This document shows, one piece after another, positions 56,969 to 64,000 of a DNA stretch of 64,000 bases (position 1 is the stretch's first letter; each line of letters opens with the position of its first letter). The translations under genes were made by a program, and so were the position numbers. A model generated the notes under the pieces. That model did no database searches and had not been told where the DNA came from. It worked only from the letters and a program-made list of their open reading frames with translations. Source of the stretch: Ralstonia pickettii DTP0602 (lineage in GTDB: Bacteria; Pseudomonadota; Gammaproteobacteria; Burkholderiales; Burkholderiaceae); NCBI GenBank assembly GCA_000471925.1, contig CP006667.1:2170001-2234000 (forward strand). Direction: 5' to 3'.

Positions 56969-57249
56969 GCGGTTCTCCTTTTACGAAGGCTTCACGGCCG
57001 TGCTGGCGGGCGCCGCTGGGAGCCGCTGGCAGCCCTCGTGGGTGTTTGAAAGTTTTTGAAATATGGGTAGCCGATAATCGGCCGAACCATTTCTTCGAGT
57101 CGCGATAGACTTCTCGACTACGTCTGCAACTGGCGCTGGCGCAAGGCGGGCATGGCGCTTGCTTTGGCTCGCTGTTCCGCTCTGGCGCTGGTCAACCGGT
57201 TTGCCGGTGACATTTTGACTCGGCCTTGATTCTTACGCAGGAAATCGTA
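56969..57249. promoter_or_regulatory. Divergent control region, hydrolase / RND pump
   Basis: 281 bp. It contains the odd palindrome GCCGAT-A-ATCGGC (57070-57082) and two TTGAAA hexamers (57046, 57056) in an AT-rich patch, the probable promoter region for the pump operon. Confidence 0.4.
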
Positions 57250-58401
57250 ATGCAACGATCACGCGGCTGCAGCGCCTGGGTTCCGGTCACGCTGGCCATC
57301 GCCATGTCAATGCTTGCCGGATGCAGCGGCAAGAAAGAGGCCGCAGCCCCGCCGCCACCGCAAGTGAGCGTGGTCACGCTCAAGACCGAGCCACTGACGC
57401 TGGATACTGAGCTGCCGGGGCGCACCACGGCGTTCCGCATTGCCGAAGTCAGGCCGCAGGTGGACGGCATCATCCTGCGCCGCCTGTTCAAGGAGGGCAG
57501 CGACGTCACGCAGGGCCAGCAGCTCTACCAGATCGACCCGTCCACCTACGAGGCCACCTACAAGAGCGCGAGGGCGACGCTGGAATCCGCCCGCCTGCTG
57601 GCAGAGCGGTACGGGCGTCTGGTCGGTGACGAGGCGGTCAGCAAGCAGCAGCACGACGAGGCCAGGGCCGCCTGGCTGCAGGCGCAGGCTGCGGTGGACC
57701 GCGCCCAGATCAACCTGCGCTATACCAAGGTGCTGTCACCGATTTCCGGGCGTATCGGGCGCTCGAATGTGACGGAAGGTGCGCTGGTCACCAACGGCCA
57801 GGCTACCGCGCTGTCGGTGGTGCAGCAGCTTGACCCGATCTACGTCGACGTGACGCAGCCCTCTGCCTCCCTGCTGCGGCTGCGGCGCGAGCTGGCCAAT
57901 GGTGCGCTGCAAAGTGCCGGCGCCAACGCTGCCCAGGTCAGCCTGGTGCTCGAAGACGGTACCCGCTATCCCGAAACCGGCCGCCTGGAGTTCTCCGAAG
58001 TGGCCGTGGACCAGGGCACCGGCTCGGTGACGCTGCGCGCAGTGTTTCCCAACCCGCGCCATGAGCTGCTGCCGGGCATGTTCGTCCATGCCCGCCTGCG
58101 TGAAGGCGTGAAGACCAATGCCTTGCTCGTGCCCCAGCAGGGTGTGACGCGCGACCTCAAGGGCCAGGCCACGGCGCTGGTGGTCAATGCCAGGGACGAG
58201 GTGGAACTGCGCCAGATCCGCACCGACCGCGCCGTTGGCGACAAGTGGCTGGTTTCCGACGGCCTCGGGGCGGGCGACCGCGTCATCGTGGAAGGCCTGC
58301 AGTTCGTGCGGCCCGGGGCGAAAGTGCGCGTAGCCCAGGCCGGGACCGCCGCAGGCGCCCCGGTGGCCGCCGCGTCTGCCCCGTCCGCGGCCAAGCCCTG
58401 A
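57250..58401 (+). CDS. RND efflux membrane fusion lipoprotein
   Basis: 383 residues from ATG 57250 (AGGA upstream); a frame start at 57226 precedes it without need. Lipoprotein signal SMLAGCSGKK (Cys is the lipidation site). MexA/AcrA plan: RIAEVRPQVDGIILRRLFKE (lipoyl), coiled-coil hairpin (ARATLESARLLAERYGRL; DEARAAWLQAQAAVDRA), YTKVLSPISGRIGRSNVTEG, beta-barrel, and a C-terminal Ala-rich tail. It joins the inner-membrane pump to the outer-membrane channel. First gene of a three-gene operon. Confidence 0.94.
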   Translation: MQRSRGCSAWVPVTLAIAMSMLAGCSGKKEAAAPPPPQVSVVTLKTEPLTLDTELPGRTTAFRIAEVRPQVDGIILRRLFKEGSDVTQGQQLYQIDPSTYEATYKSARATLESARLLAERYGRLVGDEAVSKQQHDEARAAWLQAQAAVDRAQINLRYTKVLSPISGRIGRSNVTEGALVTNGQATALSVVQQLDPIYVDVTQPSASLLRLRRELANGALQSAGANAAQVSLVLEDGTRYPETGRLEFSEVAVDQGTGSVTLRAVFPNPRHELLPGMFVHARLREGVKTNALLVPQQGVTRDLKGQATALVVNARDEVELRQIRTDRAVGDKWLVSDGLGAGDRVIVEGLQFVRPGAKVRVAQAGTAAGAPVAAASAPSAAKP

Positions 58402-58428
58402 GCGCACTGCCAGGGCGAGGGAGTATCC

Positions 58429-61400
58429 ATGTCCAATTTCTTTATCGATCGGCCCATCTTCGCGTGGGTGATCGCCCTGGTCATCATGCTGGCCGGCGTG
58501 CTGTCGATCCGCGCGCTGCCCATCAGCCAGTATCCGGCCATCGCGCCGCCCACCATCGCCATCTCGGTCAACTACCCCGGTGCCTCCGCCGAGACGGTGC
58601 AGGACACCGTGGTGCAGGTGATCGAGCAGCAGCTCAACGGCCTGGACCGCCTGCGCTACATCTCCTCGGAAAGCAACGCCGACGGCAACATGACGATCAC
58701 GGTGACCTTCGAGCAAGGCACCAATCCGGATATTGCCCAGGTGCAGGTGCAGAACAAGCTGGCCCTTGCGCAGCCCCTGTTGCCGCAGGAAGTGCAGCAG
58801 CAAGGCATCCGCGTGACCAAGTCGGTGCGCAACTTCCTGGTCATCGTGGGCCTGATTTCCACTGACCCCAAGGTCACGCGGGAAGACCTGTCGAACTACA
58901 TCGTTTCGAGTATCCAGGACCCGCTTTCGCGCACCTACGGGGTGGGCGACTTCCAGGTGTTCGGCGCGCAGTACGCCATGCGGGTGTGGATCGACCCGGC
59001 CCGGCTCAACAGCTACCAGCTCACGCCGCTGGACGTGAGCAGCGCCATCAGGGCGCAGAACGTCCAGGTGGCCTCCGGCCAGCTTGGCGGCCTGCCGGCG
59101 GTGCGGGGCCAGCAACTCAATGCCAGCGTGATCGGCAAGACCCGGCTGCAGACCAGCGAGCAGTTCGGCAACATCCTGCTCAAGGTCAACCCCGACGGCT
59201 CGCAGGTGCGCCTGAAGGACGTGGCGGAGGTGGGCCTGGGCGGGCAGGACTACAACATCAACGCGCAATACAACGGCCAGGCGGCCTCGGGCATTGCCGT
59301 GCGGCTGGCCGCCGGGGCCAACGCGCTGGAAACCGTGCGCGCCATCCGCAAGACGCTGGACGGGCTGGAGCCTTTCTTCCCGCCCGGGATGAAGGTGGTC
59401 TACCCGTATGACACCTCGCCGGTGATCTCGGGCTCCATCCACGAAGTGGTCAAGACGCTGATGGAAGCCATCGTGCTGGTGTTCCTGGTGATGTACCTGT
59501 TCCTGCAGAACGTCCGCGCCACGCTGATCCCCACCATCGCCGTGCCGGTGGTGCTGCTCGGCACCTTCGGCGTGCTGGCCGCGTTCGGGTACACCATCAA
59601 CACGCTGACCATGTTCGGCATGGTGCTGGCCATCGGGCTGCTGGTGGATGACGCCATTGTCGTGGTGGAGAACGTCGAACGCGTGATGGCCGAGGAGGGC
59701 CTGCCGCCTAAGGAAGCCGCGCGGCGCTCCATGGGTCAGATCCAGGGCGCGCTGGTGGGCATTGCGCTGGTGCTGTCGGCGGTGTTCCTGCCGATGGCGT
59801 TCTTCGGCGGCTCAACCGGCGTGATCTACCGGCAGTTCTCCATCACCATTGTCTCGTCCATGGTGCTGTCGGTGCTGGTCGCGCTGATACTGACGCCGGC
59901 CCTGTGCGCCACCATGCTCCAGCCCATCGAAAAGGGCGATCATGGCGAGAACAAGGGCGGTTTCTTCGGCTGGTTCAACCGCAAGTTCATCGCGACCACC
60001 CAGGGCTACGAGCGCAGCGTGTCAGGCATCCTGAAGCGCCGCCTGCCCTTCCTGCTGATCTACGTGGCCATCGTGGTGGCGATGGGCTTCCTGTTCACCC
60101 GCATCCCCACGTCGTTCCTGCCGGAAGAAGACCAGGGGGTGCTGTACGCCCAGGTGCAGACGCCGGCCGGCGCCACGGCCGAGCGCACGCAGAAGGTGCT
60201 CGACCAGATGCGCGATTACCTGCTGAAGGAAGAGGGCGGCGTGGTGGAGTCGCTGTTTACTGTCAACGGCTTCAACTTTGCCGGCCGCGGCCAGAACTCG
60301 GGCCTGGCCTTCATCCTGCTTAAGCCATGGGCGCAGCGCAGCGGGGAGAGCACCAGCGTGTTCGACCTGGCCGCGCGCGCGCAGCGCAAGTTCATGAGCT
60401 TCCGCGATTCGATGTCGTTCGCGTTCGCTCCGCCCGCGGTGCAGGAACTGGGCAATGCCACCGGCTTTGACCTCTACCTGCAGGACCAGGCCGGCATTGG
60501 CCACGTGGCGCTGATGGACGCGCGCGACAAGTTCCTGGCGCTGGCCTCGCAAAGCCCGGTGCTGCAGCGCGTGCGCCCCAATGGCCTGAATGACCAGCCG
60601 CAGTACCAGCTGGTGATCGACGATGAAAAGGCGCGCGCGCTTGGCGTCTCGCTGGGTGACATCAACAGCACGGTGTCGATCGCCTGGGGTTCCAGCTATG
60701 TCAACGACTTCATCGACCGCGGCCGGGTCAAGCGCGTCTACGTGCAGGGCCGCCCGGACTCGCGGATGAACCCGGACGATATCGACAAGTGGTTCGTGCG
60801 CAACGACAAGGGCGAGATGGTGCCGTTCTCGGCCTTTGCCGACGGCAAGTGGGCCTATGGCTCGCCCAAGCTGCAGCGCTACAACGGCGTGCCGGCGGTG
60901 CAAATGCTGGGGGAGCCCGCGCCCGGGCGCAGTTCCGGCGAGGCCATGAAGGCGATCGAGGAGATCATGAAGCAGATGCCGCCGGGCGTGGGCTATGCCT
61001 GGACCGGCCTGTCCTATGAGGAGCGGCTGTCGGGCGCGCAGGCGCCGGCGCTCTATGCGCTCTCGCTGCTGGTGGTGTTCCTGTGCCTGGCCGCGCTGTA
61101 CGAAAGTTGGTCGATTCCGTTCTCCGTGATGCTGGTGGTGCCACTCGGCGTGATCGGCGCACTGCTTGCCACGCTGGGGCGTGGCTTGTCCAATGACGTG
61201 TTCTTCCAGGTGGGCCTGCTGACCACCATCGGCCTGTCCGCGAAGAACGCCATCCTGATCGTGGAATTCGCCAAGAGCGAGTACGAACAGGGCAAGGACC
61301 TGGTCGAGGCCGCCGTGGAGGCGTGCCGCTTGCGCCTGCGCCCCATCGTGATGACCTCGCTGGCCTTCATGCTCGGCGTGTTTCCGCTGGCCGTGTCCAC

Positions 61401-61581
61401 TGGCGCCGGTGCGGGCAGCCAGCATGCCATCGGTACCGGCGTGATCGGCGGCATGATCACTGCCACGGTGCTGGCGATCTTCTGGGTGCCGCTGTTCTTT
61501 GTCGTCGTCACCTCGCTGTTCGGGCGCAAGCGCAGGCCGAAGCCCCATGACGCCTCCCTGGAAAAAGGCGCGCTCGAATGA
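58429..61581 (+). CDS. RND multidrug efflux pump, AcrB/MexB type (HAE1)
   Basis: 1050 residues, the AcrB length. N-terminus [20 protein letters not shown], porter segments ([20 protein letters not shown]), and TM4 [23 protein letters not shown] with the two adjacent Asp residues of proton relay ([20 protein letters not shown]). TM10 carries [21 protein letters not shown] with the relay Lys. The 27-bp gap to the fusion-protein gene and the 4-bp overlap with the outer-membrane gene mark one operon. Exports amphiphilic drugs or solvents; the range cannot be read from sequence. Confidence 0.96.
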   Translation: MSNFFIDRPIFAWVIALVIMLAGVLSIRALPISQYPAIAPPTIAISVNYPGASAETVQDTVVQVIEQQLNGLDRLRYISSESNADGNMTITVTFEQGTNPDIAQVQVQNKLALAQPLLPQEVQQQGIRVTKSVRNFLVIVGLISTDPKVTREDLSNYIVSSIQDPLSRTYGVGDFQVFGAQYAMRVWIDPARLNSYQLTPLDVSSAIRAQNVQVASGQLGGLPAVRGQQLNASVIGKTRLQTSEQFGNILLKVNPDGSQVRLKDVAEVGLGGQDYNINAQYNGQAASGIAVRLAAGANALETVRAIRKTLDGLEPFFPPGMKVVYPYDTSPVISGSIHEVVKTLMEAIVLVFLVMYLFLQNVRATLIPTIAVPVVLLGTFGVLAAFGYTINTLTMFGMVLAIGLLVDDAIVVVENVERVMAEEGLPPKEAARRSMGQIQGALVGIALVLSAVFLPMAFFGGSTGVIYRQFSITIVSSMVLSVLVALILTPALCATMLQPIEKGDHGENKGGFFGWFNRKFIATTQGYERSVSGILKRRLPFLLIYVAIVVAMGFLFTRIPTSFLPEEDQGVLYAQVQTPAGATAERTQKVLDQMRDYLLKEEGGVVESLFTVNGFNFAGRGQNSGLAFILLKPWAQRSGESTSVFDLAARAQRKFMSFRDSMSFAFAPPAVQELGNATGFDLYLQDQAGIGHVALMDARDKFLALASQSPVLQRVRPNGLNDQPQYQLVIDDEKARALGVSLGDINSTVSIAWGSSYVNDFIDRGRVKRVYVQGRPDSRMNPDDIDKWFVRNDKGEMVPFSAFADGKWAYGSPKLQRYNGVPAVQMLGEPAPGRSSGEAMKAIEEIMKQMPPGVGYAWTGLSYEERLSGAQAPALYALSLLVVFLCLAALYESWSIPFSVMLVVPLGVIGALLATLGRGLSNDVFFQVGLLTTIGLSAKNAILIVEFAKSEYEQGKDLVEAAVEACRLRLRPIVMTSLAFMLGVFPLAVSTGAGAGSQHAIGTGVIGGMITATVLAIFWVPLFFVVVTSLFGRKRRPKPHDASLEKGALE

Positions 61582-63041
61582 AGAAGACCTTGCTCTGCGC
61601 TGCCGCCATGGCCATGCTGGCCGGCTGCAGCCTGATTCCCAAGTACGAGCGGCCGGCCTCGCCGGTGGAGGCAGCCTACCCGCAGGGCCCGGCCTACCTG
61701 CCAGCCGATGCCGACGCCGAAGCCGGCCAGGTGCCCGCGGTCGAGCTGGGCTGGCGCGAATTCTTTGCCGATCCGCGGCTGCGCCGTCTCATCGAACTGG
61801 CGCTGGAGAACAACCGTGACCTGCGCGTGGCCGCCCTCAACGTGGAGGCGTTCGGTGCACAGTACCGCATCCAGCGCGCCGACCTGTTTCCTGCCGTCGG
61901 CGCCGCCGCACTGGGCACGCGCCAGCGCATTCCCGCCGACCTGTCCACCACCGGACAGCGGATGATCGGCAGCCAGTACGGCGTGTCGGTGGGCACCACG
62001 GCGTGGGAAATCGACCTGTTCGGCCGCCTGCGCAGCCTTAGCGAATCCGCGCTCGAGCAGTATTTCGCCAGCGACGAGGCACGCCGCAGCGCCCAGATCT
62101 CGCTGGTGGCGAGCGTTGCCAGCGCCTACCTGACCCAGCGCGCCGATGAAGCCCTGCTGCAGGTCACCCGTGAAACGCTGGCCAATTACGAGCGCAGTTA
62201 TGGCCTGACCCGGCGCAGCTACGAGGAAGGGATCGCTTCCCGGCTGGACCTGCGCCAGGCGCAGACCGCCGTGGAAACCGCACGCGCGAGTCTCGCGCGT
62301 TATACCCGGCTGGTAGCCCAGGACCAGAATGCCCTGGTGCTGCTGCTCGGCACGTCCCTGCCCGCGGACCTGCCGGAAGGCCTGCCGCTGGAGCAGAAGC
62401 TGTTTGCCGATGTCCCGGCCGGGCTGCCCTCAGACCTGCTGCAGAACCGCCCGGACGTGCTCGCTGCCGAGCACCGGCTGCGCTCCGCCAACGCCGATAT
62501 CGGCGCCGCGCGTGCGGCGTTCTTCCCCAGTATCAGCCTGACCGCATCGGCAGGCACCGCCAGCAGGCAGCTTTCGGGCCTGTTCGGGGCCGGCTCCGGC
62601 ACGTGGCTGTTCCAGCCGCAGATCAACCTGCCGCTGTTTACCGCCGGCAGCCTGCGGGCGAGCCTGGACTTTGCCGCCATCCAGAAGGATGTCAACGTCG
62701 CCCAGTACGAGCGTACGGTGCAGACCGCCTTCCGCGAGGTGGCCGACGGGCTGGCGGCACGCGGCACGTACACCAGCCAGCTCCAGGCCCAGGTCCGCTT
62801 CGTGGAAGCCGCCCAGGACGCCTATGGTCTGGCCGACCGGCGCTATCGCACGGGTGTCGACAGCTACCTTGCCGTGCTGGACGCGCAGCGCTCGCTGTAC
62901 AACGCACAGCAACTGCTGATCGAAGCCCGGCTCGAACAGCTGACCAGTGAAGTCAACCTGTACAAGGCCTTGGGCGGCGGCTGGCACGACCAGACCGGCA
63001 AGGCCGGCGATGCGCCCGCGGCAGGCGCCGGACCAGCCTGA
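61578..63041 (+). CDS. RND outer-membrane channel, OprM/NodT family
   Basis: 487 residues, start overlapping the pump stop (ATGA). Lipoprotein signal [18 protein letters not shown]. Two structural repeats of the TolC fold: [20 protein letters not shown] and [20 protein letters not shown] with [14 protein letters not shown], then [20 protein letters not shown], all diagnostic of OprM-type channels. Completes the tripartite pump. Confidence 0.95.
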   Translation: MKKTLLCAAAMAMLAGCSLIPKYERPASPVEAAYPQGPAYLPADADAEAGQVPAVELGWREFFADPRLRRLIELALENNRDLRVAALNVEAFGAQYRIQRADLFPAVGAAALGTRQRIPADLSTTGQRMIGSQYGVSVGTTAWEIDLFGRLRSLSESALEQYFASDEARRSAQISLVASVASAYLTQRADEALLQVTRETLANYERSYGLTRRSYEEGIASRLDLRQAQTAVETARASLARYTRLVAQDQNALVLLLGTSLPADLPEGLPLEQKLFADVPAGLPSDLLQNRPDVLAAEHRLRSANADIGAARAAFFPSISLTASAGTASRQLSGLFGAGSGTWLFQPQINLPLFTAGSLRASLDFAAIQKDVNVAQYERTVQTAFREVADGLAARGTYTSQLQAQVRFVEAAQDAYGLADRRYRTGVDSYLAVLDAQRSLYNAQQLLIEARLEQLTSEVNLYKALGGGWHDQTGKAGDAPAAGAGPA

Positions 63042-63054
63042 CGCGCAAGCCGGG

Positions 63055-63089
63055 CGGGCAGCGTGCGCCGTCGCGCGCACCGCTGCCCG
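63055..63089. terminator. Strong hairpin after the pump operon
   Basis: CGGGCAGCG and CGCTGCCCG pair perfectly over 9 bp, with further pairing of TGCGC/GCGCA inside. It starts 14 bp past the outer-membrane gene stop. No T-tract follows. Probable operon terminator, shared with the convergent TetR gene. Confidence 0.6.
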
Positions 63090-63238
63090 TCCAGGGCTCC
63101 GTGCCGGCGACATCTTTCGGCCTTTCGAATGAGGGGAGGGCGAACCAATCTGCGCGCGATTCGAATCGCGCCATCTCGATCGAGGCAGGAGAATGTATCG
63201 GGGTTTCGGGCAGTAGCTTGACCCCGACCGCGCGGGCC

Positions 63239-63874
63239 TTAAGCCGGCCGACACATCAGCACAAGCGCCAGTTGCAATGCGGTACGGGCCACGGTGTCGA
63301 CATCGGGCGCATAACCGTTACGAATCCAGTACAGCGCGACATGGACGATCCCGCCGGCCACGCCGGCGCTCAGCATCGGATCGAACTCCCGGCCCTCTCG
63401 TCCACCAGCCAATAACGTCCGCGCCAGCAGTGCACCAAACTCGCTAAGCGAAATGGCCAGCGCTTCATCTACAAGCTTGCTGACGCCGCGGATTTCGACC
63501 AGGAAGACCCTCGCCGCGCGAGGCTCGCATTGCAGCGCACCAAAGTAAGCCCGTAGCATCGCCAAAGCGCGCTGTTCCCCACTTTCGCCGTTTTCCTCGC
63601 CTGCCCGCGCCAGAGTGTGCAGCAATTTGCGCGTCACGGTTTCGTACGACGCCAGCAAAAGCGCCTCGCTATTGGCAAACGACTCATAGAAATAGCGCTC
63701 AGTCAGTCCGGCGGCTTCGCACACGGCCTTGACCGTGGCGTTCTGGTAGCCACGCTCTCCGTAGACCTGGACAGCCGCGGCAATCAGCTGGCTGCGGCGC
63801 TGGGCGCGTCGTTCTTCGGCTTCGGCGCCGCGATAGCGGCGAGCGGGGGAAAGCTCGGTCGTCATGGGGGCCAT
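63239..63874 (-). CDS. TetR-family transcriptional regulator
   Basis: 211 residues from ATG 63874 (AGGGA nine bases upstream; MTTELS at 63865 is an alternative). N-terminal helix-turn-helix: RSQLIAAAVQVYGERGYQNA, TVKAVCEAAGLTERYFYESF. The C-terminal ligand domain is helical. It converges on the pump operon and diverges from an edge-cut gene, so its direct target is probably the palindrome upstream rather than the pump promoter, which is 6 kb away. Pump control in trans remains possible. Confidence 0.93.
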   Translation of the reverse strand: MAPMTTELSPARRYRGAEAEERRAQRRSQLIAAAVQVYGERGYQNATVKAVCEAAGLTERYFYESFANSEALLLASYETVTRKLLHTLARAGEENGESGEQRALAMLRAYFGALQCEPRAARVFLVEIRGVSKLVDEALAISLSEFGALLARTLLAGGREGREFDPMLSAGVAGGIVHVALYWIRNGYAPDVDTVARTALQLALVLMCRPA

Positions 63875-63903
63875 TATGACATTCCCTATTGCCAGATGAA
63901 TTT

Positions 63904-63921
63904 TGACAACCTATCTTGTCA
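63904..63921. promoter_or_regulatory. Candidate TetR operator
   Basis: TGACAA-CCTATC-TTGTCA, a perfect 6-bp inverted repeat with 6-nt spacer that extends imperfectly outward (TTT / GAA). It lies 30 bp upstream of the tetR start and 38 bp before the edge gene, the usual place for TetR autoregulation. Confidence 0.65.
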
Positions 63922-63959
63922 GAAACGCCGCTCATCCGCACTCGTCCGGATTTCTCATC

Positions 63960-64000
63960 ATGACCGCCCCCCATTCTGATGACGCAGTCCTTGATGTTCT
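63960..64000 (+). CDS. Possible gene start cut by right edge
   Basis: ATG 63960 opens a frame (MTAPHSDDAVLDV) that runs off the window. No strong ribosome site is seen, but its divergence from tetR across an operator-like palindrome is typical of TetR-regulated genes. Nothing can be said of function. Confidence 0.35.
   Translation, partial: MTAPHSDDAVLDV

Overview
The window is high-GC DNA from a betaproteobacterium. The closest fit is Burkholderiaceae of the Cupriavidus/Ralstonia type. The reasons are five separate Bug-type (TctC) periplasmic solute receptors without their membrane partners, an intracellular polyhydroxybutyrate depolymerase with a Cys nucleophile, CaiB- and ADP-forming acyl-CoA enzymes, a PaoABC-like molybdoenzyme and a complete RND pump. 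No rRNA, tRNA or CRISPR array was seen. The mosaic of catabolic, defence-like and transposon genes suggests a secondary replicon or an accessory region, but that is inference.

Layout. 1-5.3 kb: an edge-truncated unknown gene (minus) diverges from a 1488-residue TIR / nSTAND1 NTPase / transmembrane / WD40 protein, a probable self-versus-invader sensor. 5.3-17.2 kb: catabolic block with a Bug receptor divergent from an IclR regulator (a clean palindrome lies between them), then an ADP-forming acyl-CoA synthetase, Bug, two tandem DUF1254/DUF1214 proteins, Bug, a CaiB CoA-transferase and another Bug. 17.4-22.9 kb (minus): a four-gene quinone-linked formate dehydrogenase operon, fdhG-fdhH-fdhI-fdhE, with Cys in place of selenocysteine. 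23.3-29.5 kb: a short peptide with a double-glycine leader, DNA polymerase II, a small AAA ATPase behind a TTATC/GATAA-rich inverted repeat, and a long CoA-transferase. 30.1-36.6 kb: a CHASE/PAS/GAF/GGDEF/EAL protein, a protein ending in six identical-period 12-residue Cys repeats, PHB depolymerase, a 41-residue membrane peptide, and an EF-P paralogue lacking the modified Lys/Arg.

36.6-44.8 kb: a PaoABC-like aldehyde oxidoreductase operon with a Bug receptor (minus), then a nucleoside-phosphorylase-like protein convergent with a cytosolic-looking subtilase. 45.1-49.0 kb: a class A penicillin-binding protein, a complete IS630-type element with TA flanks, and a glycine-zipper protein. 49.2-56.0 kb: a two-gene operon (ATGA overlap) of an M48-like metallopeptidase and an 1848-residue protein with a degenerate kinase-like lobe, DUF4011/SF1 helicase, Vsr/MTES-like fold and WGR domain. 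This is the strongest candidate for an undescribed defence system. 56.1-64.0 kb: a Tat-exported dienelactone hydrolase, a three-gene RND efflux operon, a TetR regulator and an operator-like palindrome before a gene cut by the right edge.

How the parts work together. The first catabolic block and the Pao block both look like uptake plus oxidation or CoA-activation of small organic acids and aldehydes. Formate dehydrogenase feeds electrons to quinone. PHB depolymerase and the CoA-transferase connect to storage-polymer turnover. The TIR-STAND protein, the M48/helicase pair, the AAA ATPase and the phosphorylase/subtilase pair are conflict-type genes scattered between them.
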